DNA from: Bacteroidota bacterium
GTDB lineage: Bacteria > Bacteroidota > Bacteroidia > Chitinophagales > Chitinophagaceae
Direction: 5' to 3'
DNA length: 33,000 nucleotides
Assembly: GCA_005884665.1 (NCBI GenBank)
Contig: VBAT01000049.1
Span: 8,253-41,252, forward strand
A model generated the notes under the pieces. That model saw only the letters and a program-made list of their open reading frames with translations, ran no database searches and was not told the origin of the DNA. Numbering within the stretch: position 1 is the stretch's first letter; each line of letters opens with the position of its first letter. A program made the translations under genes and the position numbers. Positions 7,267 to 15,584 of the stretch are shown one piece after another.

Positions 7267-8547
7267 ATGTTGAAAAAGCTGGTCACACTTCTGGTGCTCT
7301 CCTGCGTGTCTTTTTATTTTGCAAGCGCCCAAACGAGCGTTGATACAGTGGTTGCCGCTAAAATCGATACAATGGTCGTTCGCGAAAAAAGTGATTCAAT
7401 TCTCCGAATCACTAATCTCAACCCTTATTTTACACTCCATGTTGACTCGGTGCTATCATACCAGCTGTCAATTAACAAGGATGCCGGGAGTTTTCATTGG
7501 TACCTGAAAAATTCTCCTGTCGGTTTGCGGATCAACAAAGACAATGGGCTGCTTAGCTTCAAAGCCGACCGGTCCTTTTTTCTTTCCGGGAAACTGAAAT
7601 TTGACATTCCTTATCCCGTGACGCTGGGTGTACAAAGCCTGGTTGATCCCGAAGAAAAAGTTGACACCGGTTTTACAATAGTTTTTTACAATACCGAGGT
7701 GATTTTGCCAAAACTTAAACCGACGGTGATCTCGCCCTTAACTATTGAAGAAGGAGAACAGGTTTCATTTAGCGTACAATGCGAGGCCGGCAATTTCCCC
7801 ATCGACAACATTTTATTCTCGAGCAATATCACCATTCATGATTTTAAACCAGTCAGGTCCTGCAATGATGAATTCAGGTGGACACCTCCCTATGATTTTG
7901 TAAAAGAGACAGATTCCGCGAAGGTCAGGATACTAAACCTGAGCTTTGTTGGTACTTCCAAATTCCAAACAAAAGATACCACTACAATACGTCTGGTCGT
8001 TAAAGACGCTTTGAACTATCCCCTTGCCAGGCAGGAATATGATATGGTCGTTTCAAATGTAAAAAGTTATGTGCTAAGACTGAAGTATACGTTTCTTCAA
8101 CTGGATAAGAAACTGAAGAAAACAAAAACAACCCGTACGGCATTTGATCTCACTTCCGCTTCTACAGCCCTTACCGGAACGATCCTGTCAACAACGGGTG
8201 GCGAGTCGGGGCAAACTGCGGGAAAGATACTTCCAAGTGTAAGTATAGCATTAGTACCTGTGAAAGAGGCCACCGCCCCGAATAAAACGGTCGAACAAAA
8301 CCAGGCTTCTCTTATTCGTTCCTCCATCAAGCGGCTGGAGTATATGAGTTATGATTATTCGTTAGTGGGTGACAAAGACCCGGCCATCGTTTCAAAAACA
8401 GCTAAATTAAAAGAAGAGCTGAAGCAAAGCCAGATGCAGCTGATAGACGTCCCAATAGATATCAGCAGCGAAATGACGGAACAACAGTTGAACGATTATT
8501 TCAATAACCCGAAAGTGAATAAGAAGTATCGCCTCACCGGGAAATAA
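7267..8547 (+). CDS. Secreted protein of unknown function, Ig-like beta domains
   Basis: I do not recognise this 426-residue protein. A clear signal peptide (MLKKLVTLLVLSCVSFYFASAQ, likely cut after SAQ) marks it for export, with no lipobox and no further membrane helix. Residues about 45-280 are rich in beta-type patterns. HVDSVLSYQL..AGSFHWYLKNSPVGLRINKDNGLLSF resembles the putative-Ig/cadherin-like repeats in which a pattern of property, depiction and ground rule is read as Ig folds. The second half of that region has PLTIEEGEQVSFSVQCEAG and FRWTPPYDFV, again typical of such folds. The last 150 residues are more helical and charged (SSIKRLEYMSYDYSLVGDKD..). It converges on the NTF2-like gene with one base between the stop codons. 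A periplasmic or surface role is inferred. Confidence 0.8.
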   Translation: MLKKLVTLLVLSCVSFYFASAQTSVDTVVAAKIDTMVVREKSDSILRITNLNPYFTLHVDSVLSYQLSINKDAGSFHWYLKNSPVGLRINKDNGLLSFKADRSFFLSGKLKFDIPYPVTLGVQSLVDPEEKVDTGFTIVFYNTEVILPKLKPTVISPLTIEEGEQVSFSVQCEAGNFPIDNILFSSNITIHDFKPVRSCNDEFRWTPPYDFVKETDSAKVRILNLSFVGTSKFQTKDTTTIRLVVKDALNYPLARQEYDMVVSNVKSYVLRLKYTFLQLDKKLKKTKTTRTAFDLTSASTALTGTILSTTGGESGQTAGKILPSVSIALVPVKEATAPNKTVEQNQASLIRSSIKRLEYMSYDYSLVGDKDPAIVSKTAKLKEELKQSQMQLIDVPIDISSEMTEQQLNDYFNNPKVNKKYRLTGK

Positions 8548-8548
8548 A

Positions 8549-9001
8549 TCATTGGCATCCCTGTCGCCGGCGGGTGTCTATCAGGTACTGTATTTTCCAG
8601 CCACTACTGAATCGTACGAGATGAAATGAATTGACACCACAGTGGCTGAACTGGCCGTTGTGATAGAAGTTATAGGGCGTCCATACTATTGCCAGCGGCC
8701 CATCGATCTTTATTGTCTCAAAGCTGATCCGTTCATCCGCCGAATCTTTTTTCAGTTTGCCTACAAACTCTGCAAACTCGCCCAGGCTCTCGTTGCGCAC
8801 GACCGTATTGCCGTCCCGGGTGCGGCTTATGGTCTGCATGATAGCGCTATCACTGAAAGCGGTCCTAAACAAAGCTGCATCCGCATTCTTCATCCCGGCA
8901 AACAGCGTATTTACGACAGCTTTCACGGAATCTTCGGTGGACTGCGCACACGATGCAGAAACGATAAAAATGACTGTTAATAGAATGAAAAAGGATCTCA
9001 T
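8549..9001 (-). CDS. Exported NTF2-like (SnoaL/DUF4440-type) protein
   Basis: A 150-residue protein with an N-terminal export signal (MRSFFILLTVIFIVSASCAQ) and an NTF2-like cone fold pattern. It begins with the helix SVKAVVNTLFAGMKNADAALFRTAFSDSA and ends with the strand set GPLAIVWTPYNFYHNGQFSHCGVNSFHLVRFSSGWKIQYLIDTRR, which is the usual SnoaL/DUF4440 ending. Such proteins bind or turn over small ligands, and no catalytic set can be named here. The SASC sequence is only a weak lipobox, so lipoprotein status is uncertain. The gene is convergent with the preceding gene and divergent from the small lipoprotein gene 61 bases upstream. Confidence 0.8.
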   Translation of the reverse strand: MRSFFILLTVIFIVSASCAQSTEDSVKAVVNTLFAGMKNADAALFRTAFSDSAIMQTISRTRDGNTVVRNESLGEFAEFVGKLKKDSADERISFETIKIDGPLAIVWTPYNFYHNGQFSHCGVNSFHLVRFSSGWKIQYLIDTRRRQGCQ

Positions 9002-9062
9002 ATTAACAAAGTTTAGTGCTTTAAGGTAAAAAAATTGCCGTCCTAATATAAAACCATTAAAA

Positions 9063-9389
9063 ATGAAAAAGACAAGAATTTTACAGGCGGCTGTATTAGT
9101 GGCTGCCGTAGTCGTATTTGCAAGCTGCGGTCCCAGCCGGGATTACCAGGGCGGTTATTATCCGCGTACCCAGTCAAGCGTTTCTTTGATCATGGGTCCT
9201 GCAGGTCTTGCCATTGCCCGTGATCCATATGGCAGATATTACTATAGGGATACATACGGACATGTTTACTGGCGTGGATATGACAACCGGTATTATCTTG
9301 ACAGGAGATATGTGGGCAGGTCTTATTATCAGCATAACCAGTATAACGACTGGAGACGCTATCATAATTATAATGGACGCAGGAGATAA
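9063..9389 (+). CDS. Small Tyr/Arg-rich lipoprotein
   Basis: A 108-residue protein with signal peptide MKKTRILQAAVLVAAVVVFASC; the lipobox FASC puts the lipidated Cys at residue 22. The mature part has one short hydrophobic strand (SVSLIMGPAGLAIARDPYG) and then a strongly Tyr/Arg/Asp-rich, low-complexity tail (YYYRDTYGHVYWRG.., RRYHNYNGRRR). Similar short YR-rich lipoproteins are common in Bacteroidota, but I cannot name a function. Composition and the lipobox make it a real gene. It diverges from the NTF2-like gene, with 61 bases between the starts, so the two may share control. Confidence 0.8.
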   Translation: MKKTRILQAAVLVAAVVVFASCGPSRDYQGGYYPRTQSSVSLIMGPAGLAIARDPYGRYYYRDTYGHVYWRGYDNRYYLDRRYVGRSYYQHNQYNDWRRYHNYNGRRR

Positions 9390-9420
9390 TCGCGGATTAT
9401 ACGATGAAGTCGCAGGATTA

Positions 9421-9517
9421 ATTTCGCGCTACGGCGCAAAGACGCCATGCTAGGCAATCAATTTATCCATTGCATGAGAAATACCGATGTATTTATCGTT
9501 GCGTCGTAGCGTGAGAT
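9421..9517. repeat. Inverted repeat between convergent genes
   Basis: Arms of 21 bases at 9421-9441 (ATTTCGCGCTACGGCGCAAAG) and 9497-9517 are inverted copies with 17 of 21 positions matching and a 55-base loop. It lies between the small lipoprotein gene and the arginine decarboxylase gene, which converge. The GCTACGGCGCAAAG-type arm looks like a dispersed intergenic repeat, and it may act as a two-way transcription barrier. Confidence 0.5.
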
Positions 9518-9552
9518 AAAAGATATTCACTACGAATATTATTTGGGAGCGG

Positions 9553-10953
9553 TTATTTTGCGTACCCAAGGATCTTCAACATACTCTGGGCAGTTTGCTG
9601 CTTGGCATATAACCAGTCTACAAGTTTCCCATTGCGGTCATAATTAACTATGACATGCTTTGGTGAAGGGATCAGGCAATGTTTAATACCCCCGTAACCG
9701 CTGATCTGGTCCTGGTAGGCTCCTGTATGAAAAAAGCCCACATATAGCGGTTCCCCGTTACCTGTTTTAGGAAGGAAAACCTCATTGATATGTTCTTCCG
9801 AATCGTAATAGTCATGACTATCGCAGGTGATGCCTCCTAATACCACACGCTGATAGTCTGCTTCCCATTTGTTGATCGGCAGCATCAGGAATTTTTCACC
9901 AATTCCCCATGTATCGGGCAGCGTTGTGATGAACGAAGAATCGATCATATACCAGGTTTCCCGGTCATTTTGCACTTTCTCTCCTGTTACGCTATAAATA
10001 TGAGCCATGCTTTCTCCCACTGTGAAACTGCCAAATTCCGTATAGATATTCGGCATCGGCACCTTGGATTTTTTACAGGCGGTTTTAATGTTATGAACGA
10101 TCTCGTTGATCATAAACTGGTAATCGTATTCAAATCCCAGCGAGTGCTTGATAGGAAAACCTCCCCCAATATTGATAGAATCCAGTTCGGGACAGATCTT
10201 TTTCAGCTGGCAATAGAGGTTGATGATCTTATTCAATTCACTCCAGTAGTAAATATCGTCTTTGATGCCTTTGTTGAGGAAGATGTGAAGCATCTTTAAC
10301 TGGAACTTGCTTTCATATCCTTCAATACGATCCACATAAAATTCGAGTATATCCTTGGCGCGGATTCCCAGGCGGGACGTATAAAACGGAAACGTGGGTT
10401 CTTCTTCGGCTGCAACCCGTATGCCCAATTTGAATGGAACCTTTACGCCCTTTGCGTATTCTTTGAGTTCGTCTTTATTATCCAGGACAGGGATCACATT
10501 TTCGAATCCCGTATTGAGCAGGTTGGCGATGCGGCGGGTGTATCCTTTGTCCTTATAGCCGTTGCAAATGATGTGTATCTCTTTATTGATCTTCTTTTTT
10601 TCATACAGCTTCTTGATTATCTCGATATCGTAAGCATAGGAGGTTTCGAGGTGTATCTCCTGCTTTAACGCCTCCTCTACTACAAAAGAGAAATGAGAGC
10701 TCTTGGTGCAGTAACAATAGAAGTACTTGCCCTCATACCGGTATTTTTTAAAAGCATTGGAAAACATGGTCTTCGCCTTTTTTATCTGCATGCCGATCTT
10801 GGGCAGATAGCTAAGCTTTAGCGGGGTTCCATATTTTTGGATGAGGGCTTTTAGATCGAGACCGTTGAACTGTAAATAACCATCAACTACTTCAAATCCT
10901 TCCTGCGGAAAATTGAAAGTTTGCTTGACCAGGTCGTTGTACGAATTTGTCAT
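9553..10953 (-). CDS. speA: Biosynthetic arginine decarboxylase (fold-III PLP family, short Bacteroidota form)
   Basis: A cytoplasmic PLP enzyme that turns arginine into agmatine, the first step of a polyamine pathway. Fold type III landmarks are present: the putative PLP lysine in YFYCYCTKSSHFSF (about residue 85), the glycine loop INIGGGFPIKH, the cofactor-phosphate region YTEFGSFTVGES, and the substrate/dimer loop GGITCDSHDYYD with the CDS-type catalytic Cys. At 466 residues it is far shorter than the roughly 650-residue E. coli SpeA, as is known for the Bacteroidota group. I start at the ATG at 10951-10953 (MTNSYNDL), because this matches the family's usual N-terminus. A GTG nine codons upstream (10980) is possible. 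Diaminopimelate or carboxynorspermidine decarboxylase is less likely because of the overall pattern. Confidence 0.85.
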   Translation of the reverse strand: MTNSYNDLVKQTFNFPQEGFEVVDGYLQFNGLDLKALIQKYGTPLKLSYLPKIGMQIKKAKTMFSNAFKKYRYEGKYFYCYCTKSSHFSFVVEEALKQEIHLETSYAYDIEIIKKLYEKKKINKEIHIICNGYKDKGYTRRIANLLNTGFENVIPVLDNKDELKEYAKGVKVPFKLGIRVAAEEEPTFPFYTSRLGIRAKDILEFYVDRIEGYESKFQLKMLHIFLNKGIKDDIYYWSELNKIINLYCQLKKICPELDSINIGGGFPIKHSLGFEYDYQFMINEIVHNIKTACKKSKVPMPNIYTEFGSFTVGESMAHIYSVTGEKVQNDRETWYMIDSSFITTLPDTWGIGEKFLMLPINKWEADYQRVVLGGITCDSHDYYDSEEHINEVFLPKTGNGEPLYVGFFHTGAYQDQISGYGGIKHCLIPSPKHVIVNYDRNGKLVDWLYAKQQTAQSMLKILGYAK

Positions 10954-10999
10954 TAATGGATTAGTCGGTTGTGCTGCCACTGTTTTAATTTAATGTCTA

Positions 11000-11007
11000 C
11001 AAATGTA
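11000..11007 (-). promoter_or_regulatory. -7 box of the arginine decarboxylase gene
   Basis: The minus strand reads TACATTTG, matching TAnnTTTG, 46 bases upstream of the chosen ATG. It implies a leader of about 40 bases, which supports the ATG over the upstream GTG. No TTTG is seen at -33. Confidence 0.4.
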
Positions 11008-11204
11008 TACGATTGGTAATTTTCTGAGCATATTTTTTTGACCCTTTTCACCGCTGCTTTTTGCCAGCGTTGACAATGTTAACCACCGCCAACTATTTGT
11101 TATGGCCGGTTAAGCCGGCGTTAAGCAGAATAAGAGGCGAAATAATCAAACGAGCGCTGGCGTCTTACTGGCAATCCATTTTTCATCATCAAAAATTAAA
11201 AGCT

Positions 11205-11759
11205 ATGAAAAAGGTTTTACTGGCAGCCGCTATTACCCTGTTCACCGGTCTGGTTTATTCGGCCAAAGCAGGAGATCTTACCAACAGGAAGGAGTCGAAG
11301 AAACAATTGCGAAAGGAAAAAAGGGAAAAAAGACGGGAGGAATGGCTGCATTCGGCGAGCAGGGCCACCGAAGACCAGTTCTATCAAGATTTTCCCGGCG
11401 CCAGCAACATAAGCTGGAATGAAGCGGCATTTGCCGAAGCAACTTTTAATGACGGGACGGGATTAAAGACCGCCTATTACGACTTCGACAATGAGTTGGT
11501 CGGCACAACTGCTGAAGTAGACATCTCGATGTTACCGGCTGGGGTCAAAGAATATATTGCTAAAAAATATCCCGGTTATTCAATTGAAAAAGTAATACTC
11601 TTTGACGACAACGAAGCCAATGAGACGGATATGTTTTTATTCGACAGTTCGTTCAGCGACGAGGATACTTATTTCCCATTGCTGACCAATGGAACGGATA
11701 AAATAATTCTGAAAGTGAATGCAGATGGTGCTGTATCCTTTTTTAAGGAGTTAAACTAG
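11205..11759 (+). CDS. Exported PepSY-like protein
   Basis: A 184-residue exported protein. The ATG at 11205 gives a good signal peptide (MKKVLLAAAITLFTGLVYSAKA), while the open frame upstream to 11061 begins at a TTG and codes a poor leader, so I reject the longer form. After a strongly basic segment (KESKKQLRKEKREKRREEW) comes a PepSY-like unit. It begins FYQDFPGASNISWNEAAFAEATFNDG and continues with LPAGVKEYIAKKYPGYSIEKVILFDD and IILKVNADGAVSFFKEL. This resembles the PepSY-like/beta-lactamase-inhibitor-like domain (PF11396 type) common in Bacteroidota. The role is not known; such domains are thought to bind or inhibit partners in the periplasm. Confidence 0.8.
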   Translation: MKKVLLAAAITLFTGLVYSAKAGDLTNRKESKKQLRKEKREKRREEWLHSASRATEDQFYQDFPGASNISWNEAAFAEATFNDGTGLKTAYYDFDNELVGTTAEVDISMLPAGVKEYIAKKYPGYSIEKVILFDDNEANETDMFLFDSSFSDEDTYFPLLTNGTDKIILKVNADGAVSFFKELN

Positions 11760-11778
11760 CAAGAACCTGGAAAAGCTA

Positions 11779-11899
11779 CAAGAACCAAGAACCAAAAAAG
11801 CACCAATATTTAAATAATAAACCCGAATCATCGCGAGGCTTATTCGATTTTCGTATTTATAGATTCGAATTTATTTGGTTCTTGTTATTTGGTTCTTTT
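11779..11899. repeat. Inverted pairs of AAGAACCAA / TTGGTTCTT units
   Basis: CAAGAACCAA (11779-11788) and AAGAACCAAA (11787-11796) face TTGGTTCTTG (11875-11884) and TTTGGTTCTT (11888-11897). They could fold into a long AT-rich stem with a loop of about 80 bases that itself holds ATTCG-type half sites. It lies just after the PepSY-like gene and before the terminator of rplT, in the gap between convergent genes. Confidence 0.55.
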
Positions 11900-11928
11900 C
11901 AAAATGGGGTTTCCTACGGTTAGATAGC

Positions 11929-11963
11929 AAAAAAAGCCCGTCCGCCAGCTGGCGGACGGGCTT
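11929..11963 (-). terminator. Strong intrinsic terminator of rpmI-rplT
   Basis: A perfect 30-bp palindrome runs from 11934 to 11963: a 13-bp stem AAGCCCGTCCGCC with loop AGCT. On the minus strand seven T residues follow it directly. It ends the ribosomal-protein transcript about 20 bases after the rplT stop. Its core TCCGCCAGCTGGCGGA recurs with one change at 16538-16553. Confidence 0.93.
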
Positions 11964-11982
11964 GCTATTTTTTCAGGCAGAG

Positions 11983-12327
11983 TTATTTTACTGAAGCAAC
12001 CAGGTTCTTGAATGTTTCCGGGTTGTTCATGGCCAGGTCGGCCAGTACTTTACGATCCAGCGTAATTCCTTTTTTCTGAAGTTTGCTGATAAACTCAGAA
12101 TACGTGAGACCTTCTGCGCGGACTGCCGCGTTGATGCGGGCGATCCATAATGAACGGTATTCTCTTTTCTTGAGTTTGCGACCTACGAACATATAGGTCA
12201 TCCCTTTCTCCACTACGTTTTTGGCAACTGACAATACATTCTTGCGTTTGCCATAAAAACCTTTGGCTTGCTTTAATATTTTTTTTCTGCGTGCTTTGGA
12301 AGCAACTGCATTTTTTGAACGAGGCAT
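11983..12327 (-). CDS. rplT: 50S ribosomal protein L20
   Basis: A 114-residue ribosomal protein that binds 23S rRNA early in large-subunit assembly. In several bacteria it also represses its own operon by binding the mRNA. The sequence has the L20 pattern: the very basic N-terminus ([28 protein letters not shown]), the central [27 protein letters not shown], and the C-terminal domain ending [10 protein letters not shown]. Length and start are normal. It follows rpmI on the same strand with 40 bases between, so the two form one transcript that ends at the palindromic terminator. Confidence 0.98.
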   Translation of the reverse strand: MPRSKNAVASKARRKKILKQAKGFYGKRKNVLSVAKNVVEKGMTYMFVGRKLKKREYRSLWIARINAAVRAEGLTYSEFISKLQKKGITLDRKVLADLAMNNPETFKNLVASVK

Positions 12328-12367
12328 ATTTAGAAGAGTTTTAAGTTATAAGTAATAAGTCGGAGGT

Positions 12368-12565
12368 CTACTTCAATCTCAGGAGACGCTTTACAAAGTC
12401 AACATGAGATTTTGCAACCTCGCCGTCTTTGCGCATGTTACGCTTGCGTTTCTTAGATTTTTTTGTCAGGATGTGACGTTTAAAACTCTTTTGATGAGTG
12501 ATCTTCCCCGTCGCCGTTACTTTAAAGCGTTTTTTGGCGCTGGAGTTTGTTTTTACTTTAGGCAT
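12368..12565 (-). CDS. rpmI: 50S ribosomal protein L35
   Basis: A 65-residue basic protein of the large ribosomal subunit. The family pattern is clear: [22 protein letters not shown] at the start, then [16 protein letters not shown] and a C-terminal VKRLLRL. It is the first gene of the rpmI-rplT unit and is preceded by a consensus Bacteroidota promoter and a long leader. In most bacteria rpmI directly follows infC; here a metallopeptidase gene lies between them. Confidence 0.98.
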   Translation of the reverse strand: MPKVKTNSSAKKRFKVTATGKITHQKSFKRHILTKKSKKRKRNMRKDGEVAKSHVDFVKRLLRLK

Positions 12566-12723
12566 TTTACCCAGTATTAATTATTATACCCTTGAGGCAT
12601 TCCCCACAGGGGGACCTTTGTCGAACCTCTTCAGGAAATCTGTGAAGCCGCTAGTCATTAGTTCCGAGTCCGGAGCCAAAGACGGGCTATCATTTTGAAG
12701 AACTGCCGTTTTTAAACGGGTTG
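12566..12723 (-). promoter_or_regulatory. Untranslated leader of rpmI-rplT, candidate autoregulatory RNA
   Basis: From the expected start site near 12717 to the rpmI ATG the minus-strand RNA has about 150 bases without a gene. It holds short hairpins: CCCC-CTGT-GGGG (within about 12602-12613), TCCG-GACT-CGGA, and the dyad CCGTTTAAAAACGG near the start site. Ribosomal protein L20 is known to repress rpmI-rplT through a structured leader in other phyla, and S/L-protein leaders are common. A similar role here is inference; I cannot match it to a named leader family. Confidence 0.35.
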
Positions 12724-12754
12724 CAAAGATAAGTGAGAGAAGCTTAGCCACAAA
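12724..12754 (-). promoter_or_regulatory. Consensus promoter of rpmI-rplT
   Basis: On the minus strand TTTG (complement of 12751-12754), 19 bases and TATCTTTG (complement of 12724-12731) match both boxes and the spacing of the Bacteroidota housekeeping promoter. It is the only site in the window with both boxes exact. Transcription should start near 12717, so rpmI-rplT is expressed apart from infC. Confidence 0.75.
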
Positions 12755-12868
12755 AGCCGCGGCAAACAAAATGAGTTTTATTTAACGAGACCTATGAAAG
12801 CGCTCACTAACTCTCAATGATATAATAATCAACAAATTATGAACAGAATATATGAACCGTGTTAATGA

Positions 12869-12897
12869 GAAGGGGCATCCTGGCTGGATGCCTCTTC
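12869..12897 (-). terminator. Hairpin downstream of the metallopeptidase gene
   Basis: GAAGGGGCATCC (12869-12880) pairs with GGATGCCTCTTC (12886-12897) through 12 bp including one G-T pair, with a 5-base loop. It begins 22 bases after the stop codon of the metallopeptidase on the minus strand. There is no U-tract on that side, so it may be a weak terminator or a 3'-end stabiliser. Nothing else is seen from 12755 to 12868. Confidence 0.5.
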
Positions 12898-12919
12898 AAA
12901 AATTTATGAGCTAAAACGG

Positions 12920-15421
12920 TTATTTAGGATCCAGTATCTTCTTCAACCTGTCGCTCAAATCCAGTAAATGATACTTTGAAGCTTTATCCGAGGTTCCTGC
13001 AGCTGCTGCATCACAAAGAGCTTTCAGTTCCCTTGCATGCCCTTTCAGGTACGACAAGAGATCAGTCTTTTTATTATCTACAGAAGGGGCTCCGCCTCCA
13101 ATGAAGATAATTATACCGGACGCCGGCGGTGGATTGATCAGGGCTCCCAGCCTTTCCACGTAAGCTTTTTGCAGGTTACGACGATAGATATCAATCGTTC
13201 TTTTCGTAGCAAGCTCTGTAAAGACATCCTGCTTCAGGTCAGTCAGGAGATCATTGGCTGTATAAGCCTGGCTTCCATTTTGAGCTTCCGCATTCAGCAT
13301 TTTGTTTATCGTGTTCGAATTCAGCATTCTTGACAGGGCTGTTTCCTGCAGACTCAATACAGTGGTTGTTGGCAGGGTGCCTGTCTTTTCAATGATGTCT
13401 TTATTGATCAGCCAGGTGGGAGTCGTAAAAATTTGTTTATTGATAAACTCCATTGCCTCTTTTTGAGTGGCTTTGCTTACATACTCATAAACGGCACCAT
13501 CCTGGTCGTTCTTCTTTATTGTTTCATAGATGCCGCCAAAATTGTAGCAAACATGTCCGACATATCTTCTCAATTGGGTTACGACCTCGCCATACATATC
13601 TCTCAAATCGCTATAGTCTTCGTTTGGTTGTTTTGTCCACGTAGTAAGGTTAGGAAGGATACGTTGCAGGTTTTTAATTCCATACGTTGAAGCTTTCATG
13701 GCGTTATCACCAATGGCTTCGCTTTGATCACGTGGATCATCCGGCTGTCCCTGGCGCCCATAATAATATCTCTTGTCGCTGGCTTTAGCTTCTATCCATT
13801 TGTCAAGAATTGGAACTTCGGCTTCGGCTGTAGGTGCTTCCGGTATTAATTTATAACCCCACTCAATCGCCCATTTATCATACTCACCAATACGCGGATA
13901 AATTCCTGCGGGCCCGACGTTATCTTCCGGTTGTGCAACATAGTTGAACCGGGCATAGTCCATGATACTTGGTGTGTGACCGTTGGCCTCTACCCATGCT
14001 TTATTTCTCAAATTCTCGACAGGCACGCCCGAAGAAGAACCGAAATTGTGAGGCAAACCCAAGGTATGACCCACTTCATGGGATGATACAAAGCGTATAA
14101 GCTGACCCATCAGTTCATCGTCAAATACCATTTTATGTGATCTCGAATCAATAGCGCCAGCCTGGATCATATACCAGTTCCTTAAAAGCTTCATCACATT
14201 GTGAAACCAACCGATATGGCTTTCCATGATCTCGCCACTACGGGGATCGGTCACACTCGGACCATAGGCATTCAACACTTCAGATGGTTTATAAATGATA
14301 GCGCTGTTGCGTGCATCTTCCAGGCTCCAGGTACTATCCTGTTGCCAGGTCGGCGCTTCTTTGCCAATGATTGCATTTTTAAAACCGGCTTTTTCAAAAG
14401 CAACCTGCCAGTCATTTATCCCCTGTATAAGATAGGGTATCCATTTCTTAGGTGTCGAAGGATCTATATAAAACACGATGGGTTTGACAGGTTCAACCAG
14501 CTCACCGCGTTTATACTTTTCCATGTCTTCCGGCTTCGGTTCCAGTTTCCACCTGGCGATCATGCTAATATCCTTTACCCCTTGCGGGTTCACGTCGTAG
14601 TCGGTATAACCAGTGCTGAAATAACCAACGCGGGCATCCTCATAACGGGGCTTCATTGGTTTTTCAGGAAGCAGTAAAAGTGAACTGTTCATTTCCAGCG
14701 TCACCGTTGCCTGGCTTGCAACAGGAGGCATACCAGGTACAGGTCCTGCTGATTTCAAAAACGTTTTAACGGTTGTTATCTCGACATTGATCGGGTAAGG
14801 TCTTACCGATACGATGTAGGACTTATCACTCTGAAAGCTTCCGGCCTGGAATTGCGATTTTGCAAAACCGGCAAAGCCGAATATCTCGTTATCGGCAGTA
14901 ATGTTATCTGTAACATCAATCACTACTCCGCCACCAAGGCTATCCGGTACATTGGACTTGACGTCATACGCAAAAACGATCGGCTGGATGTTGCTATTCA
15001 ATACCGAGCGGTACATAGGCTTTGTACTATCGGTGGGATTTACCCTGTAAGAAATATTTTTGAGAAATATTTTATTGTTGGGACCTCTCTCGTACCGGAT
15101 CACATTCTGACCTATCTGGTCGCCGGCATAACCATAGAAAGCTTTTGGGCTTTCAACAGATGATTTGGAGACGCGGTTCACTACCAAAATATCGCGACCC
15201 AATAATTTTGAAGGAAGTTCGAAATAATACCTTTCATCTACTTTATGTATTGTGAACATTCCTTTGCGGGTAATCGCTTTGTCGGTAATAACTTCTTTGT
15301 AAGGTCTGGGGCCTGTTGTTGGTGGTCCACCTCTCCTGGTGCTGGGTTGTTGGGCAAGAGTTACCGAAGTGATAAAAACAGTAATGGCTAATGAAAAAAG
15401 ACGGTTGAAGACTTGTGGCAT
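12920..15421 (-). CDS. Secreted zinc-dependent metallopeptidase with DUF5117/DUF5118-type N-terminus
   Basis: An 833-residue exported protein. The signal peptide (MPQVFNRLFSLAITVFITSVTLAQ) is followed by a Pro/Arg/Gly-rich linker. Next come a domain of the DUF5118 type (about residues 40-90, GMFTIHKVDERYYFELPSKLLGRDILVVNR) and a DUF5117-type domain (about 100-290). The zincin catalytic region holds HEVGHTLGLPHNFG at residues 448-461: His448, His452 and His458 are the expected zinc ligands and Glu449 the general base. IMDYARFNYVAQPED follows as the Met-turn. The C-terminal part is a DUF4953-like helical region. It likely degrades extracellular or periplasmic protein. Placed between infC and rpmI it has no obvious link to translation; infC appears to end at its own terminator and rpmI has its own promoter. 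No promoter for this gene was identified. Confidence 0.92.
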   Translation of the reverse strand: MPQVFNRLFSLAITVFITSVTLAQQPSTRRGGPPTTGPRPYKEVITDKAITRKGMFTIHKVDERYYFELPSKLLGRDILVVNRVSKSSVESPKAFYGYAGDQIGQNVIRYERGPNNKIFLKNISYRVNPTDSTKPMYRSVLNSNIQPIVFAYDVKSNVPDSLGGGVVIDVTDNITADNEIFGFAGFAKSQFQAGSFQSDKSYIVSVRPYPINVEITTVKTFLKSAGPVPGMPPVASQATVTLEMNSSLLLLPEKPMKPRYEDARVGYFSTGYTDYDVNPQGVKDISMIARWKLEPKPEDMEKYKRGELVEPVKPIVFYIDPSTPKKWIPYLIQGINDWQVAFEKAGFKNAIIGKEAPTWQQDSTWSLEDARNSAIIYKPSEVLNAYGPSVTDPRSGEIMESHIGWFHNVMKLLRNWYMIQAGAIDSRSHKMVFDDELMGQLIRFVSSHEVGHTLGLPHNFGSSSGVPVENLRNKAWVEANGHTPSIMDYARFNYVAQPEDNVGPAGIYPRIGEYDKWAIEWGYKLIPEAPTAEAEVPILDKWIEAKASDKRYYYGRQGQPDDPRDQSEAIGDNAMKASTYGIKNLQRILPNLTTWTKQPNEDYSDLRDMYGEVVTQLRRYVGHVCYNFGGIYETIKKNDQDGAVYEYVSKATQKEAMEFINKQIFTTPTWLINKDIIEKTGTLPTTTVLSLQETALSRMLNSNTINKMLNAEAQNGSQAYTANDLLTDLKQDVFTELATKRTIDIYRRNLQKAYVERLGALINPPPASGIIIFIGGGAPSVDNKKTDLLSYLKGHARELKALCDAAAAGTSDKASKYHLLDLSDRLKKILDPK

Positions 15422-15584
15422 ATAGTTTCTCTATTTGGTGAAATAAATGGGGCAATATACGGAAAGCAATGGCTTGACCTTATTTGCACAGTTATTTTCT
15501 ACCAGCGGTCAATATTATTAGATAAACCACTGACAGATATTAAATTTTTAAAATCTCTGATAAGGCTGTGGAACTGGTTTAAGA

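Noticed and set aside
10954..10980. GTG start of the arginine decarboxylase
   Set aside because: The ATG at 10953 fits the family start and the predicted -7 box; the GTG form cannot be excluded.
11061..11204. N-terminal extension of the PepSY-like protein
   Set aside because: Starts at TTG and would put a basic, non-signal leader in front of a clean signal peptide that begins at the ATG at 11205.
12584..12769. Open frame of 61 codons upstream of rpmI on the minus strand
   Set aside because: It begins with TTG upstream of the consensus promoter, so the promoter lies inside it and the mRNA would not contain its start. No domain or coding signal was seen.
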